NCBI RefSeq assembly: GCF_018531495.1 | Contig: NZ_JAHDTI010000020.1 | Location: 62,001-126,000, forward strand | Direction: 5' to 3' | Length of the DNA stretch: 64,000 nucleotides | DNA from: Nonomuraea sediminis | GTDB lineage: Bacteria; Actinomycetota; Actinomycetes; Streptosporangiales; Streptosporangiaceae | Notes under the pieces: model-generated | Told to the model about the DNA's origin: nothing | Databases searched by the model: none | Seen by the model: the letters and a program-made list of their open reading frames with translations, nothing else | In this document: in pieces, positions 45,766-55,549 of the stretch | How the letters are laid out: each line of letters starts with the position of its first letter | Position numbering within the stretch: the stretch's first letter is position 1 | Made by a program: the position numbers and the translations under genes

Positions 45766-46509
45766 ATGAAGATTACCTATGTGGGTGGACCGACGGCGCT
45801 GGTGGAGATCGGTGGGGTGCGGCTGCTGCTCGACCCCACGTTCGACCCGCCCGGCGAGTATCCGATCGGGTCCAGGGTGCTGGCCAAGACCGCCGGGCCC
45901 GCCTTCGGCCCTTCCGAGGTGGGGTCCGTGGACGCCGTGCTGCTGTCGCACGACCAGCATCCCGACAACCTGGACACGGCTGGGCGCGCCTTTCTTGCCA
46001 CGGTTCCCCTGGTGCTGTCGACCCGGTCGGCCGCCGACCGGATCGGGCCGCCCGTCCAGGCGCTGCCGAACTGGACGTCCCACTCGCTCGGCCCTCTCAC
46101 GATCACCGGCGTACCCGCCCAGCACGGGCCCGACGGGTCGGAGCACCTCACTGGTGAGGTGACCGGGTTCGTCATCGAGGGTCCCGACCTTCCCACGGTC
46201 TACGTCAGCGGCGACAACGCCTCCCTGGACGTCGTCAAGTCCATCGCGGCCCGCTTCCCCTCGGTGGACGTCGCCATCCTCTTCGCCGGGGCCGCCATGA
46301 CGCCCCTCATCCCGGACGCGCCGCTCACCCTCACCAGCGCGGACGCCGCCGAGGCCGCCGCCATCCTGGGGGCCCGCCACGTGGTGCCGCTCCACTTCGA
46401 GCACTGGGCCCACTTCACCCAGGGCCGCGACACCCTCGAACCCGCCCTCACCTCCGCCCCCACCCAAACCCACCTCCCCACCCCCGGCACCCCCCTCACC
46501 CTCACATAA
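45766..46509 (+). CDS. Metallo-beta-lactamase-fold hydrolase, UlaG-like
   Basis: 247 residues from the ATG at 45766. The metal-binding motif is SHDQHPDNLD (about residues 60-69), a variant of HxHxDH. The later segments are VPAQHGPD (His), VYVSGDNAS (Asp) and VVPLHFEHW (His). These place it with UlaG/YfiQ-type metal-dependent hydrolases. The substrate is unknown. The C-terminal 20 residues are Thr/Pro-rich low complexity. It follows the insertion element. Confidence 0.85.
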   Translation: MKITYVGGPTALVEIGGVRLLLDPTFDPPGEYPIGSRVLAKTAGPAFGPSEVGSVDAVLLSHDQHPDNLDTAGRAFLATVPLVLSTRSAADRIGPPVQALPNWTSHSLGPLTITGVPAQHGPDGSEHLTGEVTGFVIEGPDLPTVYVSGDNASLDVVKSIAARFPSVDVAILFAGAAMTPLIPDAPLTLTSADAAEAAAILGARHVVPLHFEHWAHFTQGRDTLEPALTSAPTQTHLPTPGTPLTLT

Positions 46510-46577
46510 CCCCCACCGCCCCCACGTCCCCGCCCCTCCGGCCCGCTCACGACAGCCGTCGAGTCCCGCGAGCTTGT

Positions 46578-46760
46578 GCGCATGGGTTGCGCTTGAGACG
46601 CCGGCCCCCGGGGTTCCTGCGTACACGGGTTGCGCTCGGGGCGCCGCGTCGGCGAGCAGGGGCTCCCGGGGGGTTCCTGAGCGCAGGGATTGTGCCTGGG
46701 ACGCCGGGGTTCCGGGGGCCTAGTACCCGGGTTGGGCTTGGGGCGCCGGGTCGGTGAGGC
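46578..46760. repeat. Degenerate tandem repeat array 1
   Basis: At least four related units begin at about 46578, 46621, 46681 and 46724. Each has a core like CACGGGTTGCGCTTGGGGCGCC followed by a G/C-rich tail (CCGGGGTTCCTG). The unit length is about 43 to 60 bases. There are no ORFs with protein character on either strand. Confidence 0.6.
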
Positions 46761-46853
46761 GTGGGACGGCGGTGGTCGGCGCCTTGTGCGGCGGGGAGTC
46801 GGTGACCGGGGGCCACGGTGGTGGGGCGTCGTAGCGGTGGGTGACGGTCATCG

Positions 46854-46929
46854 ACTCGCCGGAAGCGCCGGGCGCGGGTCCTGAGCCGGAGTATGGCGGG
46901 CGGCCGGTGGCGGCGGCTCGCCGTACGAG
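46854..46929. repeat. Interspersed repeat, copy A
   Basis: Shares blocks with copy B at 48364-48427: ACTCGCCGG, GCGGG-CCTGAGCCG-AGTA-GGCGGGCGG and GCCGTAC-AG, with small indels between. It lies outside coding sequence in both places. Confidence 0.55.
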
Positions 46930-47065
46930 AGGCGTCTCTTGGGAGCACGTACGAGAGGCGTCTCTTGGGAGCGGCGCCGTACGAGAGGCATCTCTTGAGA
47001 GCACCGTCGGACGAGAGGCGGCCCTTGAGAGCGGCGCCGTAAAGGAAGCACCTCGTCAGAGCGGG
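46922..47065. repeat. Tandem repeat array 2 (about 30-base units)
   Basis: Five units start near 46922, 46948, 46978, 47005 and 47038. The consensus is CGTACGAGAGGCGTCTCTTG followed by GGAGC. The first two are identical over 25 bases; later ones decay. The array ends inside the 3' end of the GNAT gene. Confidence 0.65.
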
Positions 47066-47811
47066 TGGGAGACCCAGACGTTGGGTTCGACGTAGACGGC
47101 GTGGTTGTGGGAGGGGGTGCAGTGGACGGGGGTGAGGGCGCGGGGGACGTCGATGGGGCCGGGGGTGTCGAAGGGAAGGCCGGTCCAGGCGCGCCATTCC
47201 GCCAGCGTCCCGGCGATGACCATGGAGCGCGGCGCCACCTTCACGATCTCGGCGCCCGCGCGGACGTGGGCGCGGAGCCAGGCGTCGTACGGCAGGCCGT
47301 CCTCCCGGGTGCGGAAGGCGTAGTCCGACATCGGCACGTGCGGTTCCAGATGCTTCTGGTTGGGCCGGACCGGCGCCACCAGCTCGCGGAATCCCAGCTT
47401 CACGGCCTGGTCGCGCATCGCGGCGATCATGTGGTGGGAGATCCCGGTGCCGAGCAGGTCCTCCCTGATCGTGATCTCCAGCGCCGAGATGCCGTCAAGC
47501 ACGTCACCGGCGGCCCGCGCCAGGTGGCCGTTGCGGATGATCTCGTCCCAGCCCCCGTCGGGCAGCTCGTCCCCGCGCACCGCGTAGGGGATCATGCAGC
47601 CCCGCGCCGCCAGCCGTCCCGGATCGTCGGAGTCGTCGGCCACGAGGACGTAGTCGGCGTACTCGGTCGCGGCGACCGGATAGAAGAGGTCCGCCATCGG
47701 GTCCTGGAACATGAACGGCGGCCAGGCGTGCGGCATGTCCCATAACGTGGCGGCGAATTCTGGACGCTCGGCGAGCGAAGTGATCCGGAGAGCCATGTGG
47801 ATCATTGTCAC
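47056..47811 (-). CDS. GNAT-fold acetyltransferase-like protein
   Basis: 251 residues from a GTG at 47811; ATG at 47805 or 47796 are alternatives. The central part has LEITIREDLLGTGISHHMIAA, the acetyl-CoA loop region, then LVAPVRPNQKHLEPHVPMSDYAFRTREDGLPYDAWLRAHVR. The last segment recurs in a group of large actinobacterial GNAT proteins. Its function is unknown. The start overlaps the end of the Lrp gene, so the two are probably co-transcribed. Confidence 0.75.
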   Translation of the reverse strand: MTMIHMALRITSLAERPEFAATLWDMPHAWPPFMFQDPMADLFYPVAATEYADYVLVADDSDDPGRLAARGCMIPYAVRGDELPDGGWDEIIRNGHLARAAGDVLDGISALEITIREDLLGTGISHHMIAAMRDQAVKLGFRELVAPVRPNQKHLEPHVPMSDYAFRTREDGLPYDAWLRAHVRAGAEIVKVAPRSMVIAGTLAEWRAWTGLPFDTPGPIDVPRALTPVHCTPSHNHAVYVEPNVWVSHPL

Positions 47812-48287
47812 ATTTCGGGCGGCCGCTGGATGGGCTGATGCTCGGTCTTGAAGATCAACGTGGTCTGCAGCTGCACGATCTCCGGCCGGATCAGGAACTT
47901 CTCCAGCGCCAGCCGGTGCAGGTGGTCGGCGTCGGCGACGGCCACGTGCACCAGGAAGTCCTCGACGCCCGCGACGTGGAACAGCGTGATCGTCTCGGGC
48001 AGCCCGAGCACGAAGGTCCGCAGCGGGTCCACGAGCTGCTCGGTGTGCGGCCGCACGCGCAGCGCGAGCAGCGCCTGGAGCGGGCGGCCCAGCCTGGCCG
48101 TGTCGACCACGGCGCGGAAGCCGGTGACGATCCCGCGGCGGCGCAGCGAGCGTACGCGCTCCAGGGCGGTGGACGGCGCCACGCCGAGCCGGTCGGCGAG
48201 ATCCTTGTTCGGCAGGCGGGCGTCCCTCTGCAACTCGGCCAGGATCGCGAGATCCACCGAATCCAGTTCGCCGTTATGCGCGATCAT
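47808..48287 (-). CDS. Lrp/AsnC family transcriptional regulator
   Basis: 159 residues. The N-terminal HTH is in LDSVDLAILAELQRDARL through DLADRLGVAPSTALERVRSLRRRG, and the C-terminal RAM domain has GVEDFLVHVAVADADHLHRL. It binds an amino acid or related ligand and probably regulates the downstream GNAT gene and itself. Confidence 0.92.
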   Translation of the reverse strand: MIAHNGELDSVDLAILAELQRDARLPNKDLADRLGVAPSTALERVRSLRRRGIVTGFRAVVDTARLGRPLQALLALRVRPHTEQLVDPLRTFVLGLPETITLFHVAGVEDFLVHVAVADADHLHRLALEKFLIRPEIVQLQTTLIFKTEHQPIQRPPEM

Positions 48288-48450
48288 CGTTCTATTATTC
48301 GGCGCGTCTAGCCATCTATCGAGCTATCGACGCATATTTCCAGCTATGTAGGCACAGCGGAAACTCGCCGGCCGCGGGCCCTGAGCCGAAGTACGGCGGG
48401 CGGCGGCACCCTGGCTTGCCGTACAAGCCCCAAACCACAGACCCCGACCG
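48288..48450. other. Intergenic region upstream of the Lrp gene
   Basis: 163 bases containing copy B of the interspersed repeat (48364-48427). An A/T-rich stretch (48295-48355) with CTATCGAGCTATCGA-type symmetry could be the Lrp operator and promoter. Confidence 0.45.
48364..48427. repeat. Interspersed repeat, copy B
   Basis: Second copy of the repeat at 46854-46929. CCCTGAGCCGAAGTACGGCG is shared, with two mismatches, in the same orientation, about 1.5 kb apart. Confidence 0.55.
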
Positions 48451-49149
48451 TCAGAGCCAGTCGTCGAGGCCGGACATGAAGGCGTCGAAGAGGTGGCGGT
48501 GGATCGTGTGGGTCGCGCCCGCGACGACGCGGACCTCGAAGCCCTTGCCGCGCAGCTCCTCCTGGTACTCGGGCGAGACCAGGAAGCTCGGATCCGCCAC
48601 CTGCACCAGCGACGGCACAGGGAGCGGCGGCGTGAAGTCCTTGCCCGCGACCGTGCTGAGCGAGGTGGCCGTGGCGGGGTCCCAGAGCTTGGTCATCTCG
48701 ACCTCGAGCGCCACCTCCTCCGCCGAGAACTCGGGATGCACGGCCGCCATCTGCTCGACCGACAGGTCCTTGACGGCGGCCATCTGCGAGGTCACCGCCG
48801 AGCCGTCGGGCAGCACCGGCAGCCGGAAGGCGGGATCGGAGTAGATCGCCCGGGAGGGCATCAGCTGCGAGACCGCCAGCCCCAGCGTGAGCCCGCCGAG
48901 CGAGTGCCCGATCGCGAGCGCGGGGTTGGCGGGCACGGACTCCAGGACCGACGAGGCGAGCAGGTCGGGCGTGTACATGTCCGCCCGCGGGCTCTGGCCG
49001 TGCCCGGGCAGGTCGACGGCGACGACCCGGTAGCCGCGGTCGGCGAGCGCGGGCCCGACCCGCCACCAGCACCGGGAGTCGGCGATGATGCCGTGGATCA
49101 GCACGGCCACCCGGTCCCCGTCACCCCACTCGCGGGTGTGCAGCTTCAT
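48451..49149 (-). CDS. Alpha/beta hydrolase
   Basis: 232 residues from the ATG at 49149, preceded by AAGGAGAT at good spacing. The oxyanion region is VLIHGIIADSRCW, the nucleophile elbow is AIGHSLGGLTLG (Ser near residue 85) and the catalytic His is in VAGATHTIHRHL. The substrate is unknown; carboxylesterase or lactonase-like. The palindrome CTTATACGTATAAG overlaps the ribosome-binding site, so LacI-type repression is likely. Confidence 0.88.
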   Translation of the reverse strand: MKLHTREWGDGDRVAVLIHGIIADSRCWWRVGPALADRGYRVVAVDLPGHGQSPRADMYTPDLLASSVLESVPANPALAIGHSLGGLTLGLAVSQLMPSRAIYSDPAFRLPVLPDGSAVTSQMAAVKDLSVEQMAAVHPEFSAEEVALEVEMTKLWDPATATSLSTVAGKDFTPPLPVPSLVQVADPSFLVSPEYQEELRGKGFEVRVVAGATHTIHRHLFDAFMSGLDDWL

Positions 49150-49158
49150 GTCGATCTC

Positions 49159-49172
49159 CTTATACGTATAAG
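49159..49172. promoter_or_regulatory. LacI-type operator in the hydrolase/lacI divergent region
   Basis: A perfect 14-base palindrome, CTTATACGTATAAG, directly beside the hydrolase ribosome-binding site and 20 bases before the LacI start. Confidence 0.75.
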
Positions 49173-49192
49173 CAGTTGATAGCATCCAGCCG

Positions 49193-50188
49193 ATGAACGA
49201 GACAAGTAGCAGGCCGGTAACCAGCGTCGACGTGGCCAGGGCCGCGGGCGTGTCGCAGGCGACGGTCTCCTACGTGCTCAACGACAACCCGCACGCCCGC
49301 GTCAGCGAGGAGACCAGGCAGCGCGTCCGCGACGCCGCCGCCCGCCTGGGCTACGTGCCGGACGCCAGCGCCCGCACGCTGCGCACCGGCCGCAGCGGCA
49401 TCGTGCTGCTCCCGCTGGCCGAGGCCAGGATCGGCCCGCTCGTCCAGGCCATGCTCGACGACATGGAGGAGGAGTTCCGCTCCCGCGGCTACACCCTCGT
49501 CCAGTACGGCGAGCGCCGCCTGACCGGCGTGGCCGCGGCCAAGTCCTGGCTGGCGCTACGCCCCGCGGCGGTCATCGTCGAGGCGGGCCGGCTCACCCGC
49601 AAGTCGGTCGACCTGCTGCGCTCCTCCGGCACCAGGACCGTGATCGCCTTCTCCGACGAGGCCTCGCCGCTGGTGCCCGCGGTGGTGATGCCGCACGAGG
49701 CGACCGGCGCCTGCGCCGCCCGCCACCTGGTGGAACGCGGATGCACGCGGCTGGCGGCGATCGTGCCGAAGGAGCCGGGCATCGACCGGATGGGCGAGCG
49801 CCGGTTGAGCGGCGTGCGCGCGGTCTTCCCCGCCGCCCGGCGCATCGACCTGGCCTTCTCCGAGGAGGAGGCGGGCAGGATCGCCGCCGGGTCCGACCTG
49901 CCCGACGGGATCTTCGCCTACAACGACGAGTACGCGATGCTGCTGATCAGCGCGCTGCAGGACGCCGGGGTCCGCGTGCCCGAGGACGTGGCCGTGGTCG
50001 GCGCCGATGACCTGCCGCTGGCCAGGCTGATGCGGCCGCGGCTGACGACCGTCCACTTCGACGCCTCCGCCACCCCCGCCGAGATGGTGGCGATCATCGA
50101 CGGGATGGTGAAGGGCGAGCGCGAGTCGGTCCCCGGGACGGTCATGACCTTGATGAACCCACGGCTGGTGGTCAGGGACAGCGCGTAA
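49193..50188 (+). CDS. LacI family transcriptional regulator
   Basis: 331 residues. The N-terminal HTH is VTSVDVARAAGVSQATVSYVL, with the hinge helix after it; the rest is a periplasmic-binding-protein-like sensor domain. It is divergent from the hydrolase and followed by an MFS transporter. Two palindromes with the core ATACGTAT (49159-49172, 50249-50266) are the likely operators, so it controls the hydrolase, itself and the transporter. The inducer is probably the transported sugar or derived compound. Confidence 0.93.
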   Translation: MNETSSRPVTSVDVARAAGVSQATVSYVLNDNPHARVSEETRQRVRDAAARLGYVPDASARTLRTGRSGIVLLPLAEARIGPLVQAMLDDMEEEFRSRGYTLVQYGERRLTGVAAAKSWLALRPAAVIVEAGRLTRKSVDLLRSSGTRTVIAFSDEASPLVPAVVMPHEATGACAARHLVERGCTRLAAIVPKEPGIDRMGERRLSGVRAVFPAARRIDLAFSEEEAGRIAAGSDLPDGIFAYNDEYAMLLISALQDAGVRVPEDVAVVGADDLPLARLMRPRLTTVHFDASATPAEMVAIIDGMVKGERESVPGTVMTLMNPRLVVRDSA

Positions 50189-50248
50189 CAACTTGGACGC
50201 GGTCCCTTGTCAGTGGCTTCCGCCCGACCTACAGTCCAGAGCAATCGT

Positions 50249-50266
50249 CGGTGATACGTATCACCG
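50249..50266. promoter_or_regulatory. LacI-type operator upstream of the MFS gene
   Basis: A perfect 18-base palindrome, CGGTGATACGTATCACCG, 20 bases before the MFS start. It shares the ATACGTAT core with the operator at 49159-49172. Confidence 0.8.
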
Positions 50267-50286
50267 CATCTGGAAAGGGCCGATCT

Positions 50287-51522
50287 ATGACCCAAGTTCA
50301 GGTCGCCGGCGGGTATCGGCTGAGGCCGCTGTACCTGACGCTCCCCCTCGCCAACATGGCGGTCATGTTCCTGTGGATGGGGGTCGGCGCGTTCGTCCTC
50401 CCCGTCCACGTGCAACGGATCACCGGCGTGAACGACGTCACCGCCCTCGGGCTGGCCAACTCCATCGGCCCGCTCATGGCCACGATCGCCAACCCGATCT
50501 TCGGCCAGCTCAGCGACAGGACCCGCTCGCGCTTCGGCCGCCGTTCCCCGTGGATCCTCGGTTGCGTCCTGATCGGCGCGCTGGCACTGCTCGCCCAAGC
50601 AGGCGCGGGATCCGTGCTCATGCTGGGGATCAGCTGGGCAGGCGTGCAGACCATCATGAACGGCTACCAGGCCGCGACCACCGCGATCCTGCCCGACCGG
50701 GTCCCGGCCGAGCGCTACGGCACGTTCTCCGCGCTGAGCGGGCTCGGCACGCCGGTGGCGACGATCGCAGCCTCGCTGATGTTCATCGCGTTCCCCGGGC
50801 TGGCCAACGGCGGCGCCTACTACGTGGTGATCGCCGTGCTGCTGGTGGCGGCGGCGCTGATCGTCTTCGCCAGCCCCGACCGTTCCTCGGTCGACCTGCC
50901 CGCGCCGCAGCCGTTCCGGCTGGGGGAGTTCCTCGCGGCCTTCGTCAGGCCGTTGCGCAGCGGCGACTTCCGGTGGGCCTTCGTGTCCCGCTTCGGCGTG
51001 ATGCTGGGCTATTTCATCATCTTCACCTTCAACCTCTTCCTGCTCGAGGACTACATCAAGATCCCGAAAGCCGAGGTCATCCCCAAGTTGGGCCTGCTCA
51101 TGCTCATCGGGCAGGTGGCCACGCTGCTGGCCGTGCTGGTGATCGGCCCGCTGTCGGACCGGATCGGCAGGTTCCGGCTCTTCGCCCTGATCGCGGGGCT
51201 GCTGTCGGCCCTGTTCCTGGGCATCCCGCTGATCATGCCGACCTTCCAGGGCATGGTCATCTACAACGTGCTGCACGGCGTCGCCTTCGGGATCTACCTG
51301 GCGGTCGACATGGCGCTGGTGACCAAGGTGCTGCCCGACGCCGCGGACGTGGGCAAGGACATGGGAGTGATCAACATCGCCAACGCGGGACCGCAGATCC
51401 TGGCGCCCTCGATCGCCGCCTTCGTGGTCACGGTCGGCGGTTACCCGACGCTGTTCGTGGTGGGCATCGTCGTCTGCCTGGTCGGCGCCACGGGAGTCCT
51501 CAAGATCAAGGGCGTGCGCTAG
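50287..51522 (+). CDS. MFS transporter
   Basis: 411 residues from the ATG at 50287, with GGAAAGGG upstream. About 12 hydrophobic helices are seen. The loop GQLSDRTRSRFGRRSPW after helix 2 is the MFS motif A, with the second copy IGPLSDRIGRFRLF at the start of the second half. It probably imports a sugar or glycoside recognised by the LacI regulator. The DUF885 gene follows by 10 bases. Confidence 0.9.
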   Translation: MTQVQVAGGYRLRPLYLTLPLANMAVMFLWMGVGAFVLPVHVQRITGVNDVTALGLANSIGPLMATIANPIFGQLSDRTRSRFGRRSPWILGCVLIGALALLAQAGAGSVLMLGISWAGVQTIMNGYQAATTAILPDRVPAERYGTFSALSGLGTPVATIAASLMFIAFPGLANGGAYYVVIAVLLVAAALIVFASPDRSSVDLPAPQPFRLGEFLAAFVRPLRSGDFRWAFVSRFGVMLGYFIIFTFNLFLLEDYIKIPKAEVIPKLGLLMLIGQVATLLAVLVIGPLSDRIGRFRLFALIAGLLSALFLGIPLIMPTFQGMVIYNVLHGVAFGIYLAVDMALVTKVLPDAADVGKDMGVINIANAGPQILAPSIAAFVVTVGGYPTLFVVGIVVCLVGATGVLKIKGVR

Positions 51523-51532
51523 CGTCGGCCCC

Positions 51533-53026
51533 ATGACGGAACTCGACCCCAGACTGCGCGCGATCACGGACCTGACCGTGGCGGAGGCGCGGGAGACGGG
51601 CGGCAGGCACGAGTACGACGGAAAGATCCAGGACCTGTCGCCCGAGGGGGTGCGCTCCGGCCTGGCACGACTGGGCGAGGGCGCACCGCCGGCCGACCCC
51701 TACGACGCGGCCCACCAGCAGGTGTTCGAGCAGGGGCTGCGCACCCAGTACGGCGAGCTCGAACTGCACCGCAAGAACCCCCTGGTGCACCTGTCCAACC
51801 TCGACCTGGCCTGCTACGACCGTGACTACGGCCCCGAGGAGGAGCGGCAGGCGGCCAAGGCCGCCCACACCGCGCTCTGGCCGGAAGCCGTCAGGGGCGC
51901 GATCGCCTCGCTCGACCAGGTCAGCGCCCCGGTGGCCGAGGCGCTGATCGGCGCGGTGAAGGGCCTGTCCGCGGGCGTCACCGACGAGGCGGCGCTGGAG
52001 GCGCACGGCCTGCTGGTCGCGCACGTGGAGCGGGCGGCCGCGGTCGGCGAGCCGGACGCCGCGCTCGGCGGCGAGGCCCTGGCCCGGCTGATGAGCACGA
52101 CCGAGGGCACCGAGGTCGACCTGGGCGAGCTGGCCGGGCGCGCCGACGCCGAACGCGACCGGCTGATGGCCAGGCTCGCCGAGAGCTGCGCCAAGCTCGG
52201 CGAGAAGGACCGCCCGCCGCTGGACGTGGTGCGCGAGCTGGTCAAGCAGCACCCCGACGCCGACGGCGTCATCGAGGCGGCCAGGCGCGGCACCGCCGAG
52301 GCCATCGCGTTCACCCGCGAGAAGGACCTGGTGCCCTACCACGACGGCGAGTGCCTGGTCGGCCTGGCGCCGGAGTCGCGGCGCTGGGCGATGGCGATGA
52401 TGTCGTGGAACGCGCCGGGCGAGCCCGACGGCCCGTCCTGGTACCACATCACCCCGCCCGACCCCTCCTGGCCCGAGCGCGAGCAGGAGGAGTGGCTGGA
52501 GGTCTTCAGCGACACCACGCTTCCCGGCATCAACGTGCACGAGGTGGCGCCCGGCCACTTCTCGCACGGCCGCGCGTTGCGCCGCGCCTCCACGGACGTG
52601 CGCAGGCTGCTGCAGTCGATGGCCTTCGTCGAGGGCTGGGCGCACTACGCCGAGGAACTGTGCGTGGAGGAGGGCTTCAAGGCCGACGACCCGCGCTTCG
52701 AGATCGGCGTCTGGGTGGAGGCGCTCATCCGCGTCACCCGCCTTGCCTGCGCCATCGGCGTGCACACCGGGCAGATGACGGTGGCCGACGGCGCCAGGCG
52801 CTTCGAGGCCGACACGCACCTGGCGGGTCCCGCCGCGCTGTCGGAGGCGCGCCGCGCCACCTTCGACCCGACCTACGGCCGCTACACCTGGGGCAAGCTG
52901 GTCATCCTCGACCTGCGCGAGAAGGCCAAGGCCGCCTGGGGCTCGGGCTTCACGCTGCAGCGCTTCCACAAGGCGATGTTCGATCTCGGTTCGCCGCCTC
53001 TGGGCCTGCTCGACAGCGTCCTGTAG
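51533..53026 (+). CDS. DUF885 family protein, putative metallopeptidase-like
   Basis: 497 residues. The central segment INVHEVAPGHFSHGRALRR has the HExxxGH arrangement of DUF885 proteins, and EGWAHYAEELCVEE follows about 30 residues later, giving the third (Glu) ligand typical of this metallopeptidase-like family. No signal peptide is visible. The function is unknown. It may be co-transcribed with the MFS gene, but it is not obviously related to the LacI regulon. Confidence 0.85.
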   Translation: MTELDPRLRAITDLTVAEARETGGRHEYDGKIQDLSPEGVRSGLARLGEGAPPADPYDAAHQQVFEQGLRTQYGELELHRKNPLVHLSNLDLACYDRDYGPEEERQAAKAAHTALWPEAVRGAIASLDQVSAPVAEALIGAVKGLSAGVTDEAALEAHGLLVAHVERAAAVGEPDAALGGEALARLMSTTEGTEVDLGELAGRADAERDRLMARLAESCAKLGEKDRPPLDVVRELVKQHPDADGVIEAARRGTAEAIAFTREKDLVPYHDGECLVGLAPESRRWAMAMMSWNAPGEPDGPSWYHITPPDPSWPEREQEEWLEVFSDTTLPGINVHEVAPGHFSHGRALRRASTDVRRLLQSMAFVEGWAHYAEELCVEEGFKADDPRFEIGVWVEALIRVTRLACAIGVHTGQMTVADGARRFEADTHLAGPAALSEARRATFDPTYGRYTWGKLVILDLREKAKAAWGSGFTLQRFHKAMFDLGSPPLGLLDSVL

Positions 53027-53072
53027 CGTCGTCGGTAGGGCTCCTGCCGAGCGAGCGCTAGGGAGGTCGGCG

Positions 53073-53900
53073 GTGCGGGAACTCTCCGGCAAGGTCGCGG
53101 TTGTCACGGGAGCGGCGAGCGGCATCGGCCGGGCGCTCGCCCTCCGCTTCGCCCAGGAGGGCATGGCGCTGATGCTCGCGGACGTCGACCCCGGCGGGCT
53201 CGCCGAGACGGCGTCCATGGCGGGTCCGAAGGTGCTCACCCAGATCACCGACGTCTCGGACGGCATGGCCGTCCAGCACCTGGCCAACCGGGCCTTCGGT
53301 GAGCTCGGCGCCGTGCACGTGCTGTGCAACAACGCCGGCGTCTTCCAGGGCGGCCACATGTGGACCCGCACGCCCGAGGACTTCACCTGGACGCTCGGCG
53401 TCAACCTGTGGGGCGTCCTGCACGGCATCCACCACTTCGTGCCGCGCATGATCGAGCAGGACACCGAGGGACACATCGTCAACACGGTGTCGGTGGCCGG
53501 CCTGTTCGCGGCGCCGTACATGGCCGGCTACACGGTCAGCAAGTTCGCGGCCTTCGCCGCGTCGCTGTCGCTGGCCCAGGACCTGGCGCTCACCGGCTCG
53601 AAGCTGCGGGTCACCGCGCTGTGTCCCGGCGCGGTGCGCACCCGCATCAACCGCTCCGAGCGCGTACGGCCGGCCGACCTTACCGTGGCCCGCACCAGGG
53701 ACGACCTGGAATCGCTTGACATCATCGACTCCGCGCTGACCAAGGGCATCGACCCGGCGCGCGTGGCCGACCTGGTCGTCCAGGCCGTGCACGAGGAGCG
53801 GTTCCTGGTGCTCACGCACCCCGAATACGCCGGTGGGCTGCGCCATCAGGTCGAGGTCCTGCTCTCCGGCGGGCTGCCACCACTGCCCGATTACGAATAA
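53073..53900 (+). CDS. Short-chain dehydrogenase/reductase
   Basis: 275 residues, GTG start after GGGAGGT. Classical SDR: TGAASGIGRAL cofactor loop (about residues 11-21), NNAGVF, the catalytic Ser in NTVSVAGLF, then YTVSKFA (Tyr and Lys). The acidic residue after strand 2 (ADVDPGG) points to NAD(H) preference. The substrate is unknown. guaA starts about 50 bases downstream. Confidence 0.92.
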   Translation: MRELSGKVAVVTGAASGIGRALALRFAQEGMALMLADVDPGGLAETASMAGPKVLTQITDVSDGMAVQHLANRAFGELGAVHVLCNNAGVFQGGHMWTRTPEDFTWTLGVNLWGVLHGIHHFVPRMIEQDTEGHIVNTVSVAGLFAAPYMAGYTVSKFAAFAASLSLAQDLALTGSKLRVTALCPGAVRTRINRSERVRPADLTVARTRDDLESLDIIDSALTKGIDPARVADLVVQAVHEERFLVLTHPEYAGGLRHQVEVLLSGGLPPLPDYE

Positions 53901-53952
53901 CCGCAGGCCCGATACACTGAGAACACCGCATTCACCTTTGGGGGTTCTCTCG

Positions 53953-55500
<1,548 letters not shown>

Positions 55501-55506
55501 CCCGAA

Positions 55507-55549
55507 CGCGAAAGCGCGCCCCGGTTTCCGGGGCGCGCTTTCGCGTTTC
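55507..55549. terminator. Bidirectional terminator between guaA and MFS gene
   Basis: A perfect 18-base stem, CGCGAAAGCGCGCCCCGG (55507-55524) with its complement (55528-55545), a TTT loop, and TTTCT after it. Complementary A residues inside the stem give a U-rich side for both strands, so it can serve both convergent genes. Confidence 0.9.

Larger units (their letters stand above)
46510..47055. other. Large intergenic region with repeats
   Basis: A 546-base region without a credible gene, from the hydrolase stop to the GNAT stop. It holds repeat array 1 (46578-46760), part of an interspersed repeat (46854-46929) and array 2 (from 46922). The open frames across it are arginine/proline-rich and lack ribosome-binding sites. 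Confidence 0.6.

Noticed and set aside
46922..47065. Possible CRISPR array
   Set aside because: Repeat units are contiguous and contain no unique spacers of constant length; no cas genes nearby.
46547..47197. Arginine/proline-rich open frames over the repeat region
   Set aside because: They follow the repeats, have no start signals, and differ in every reading frame.
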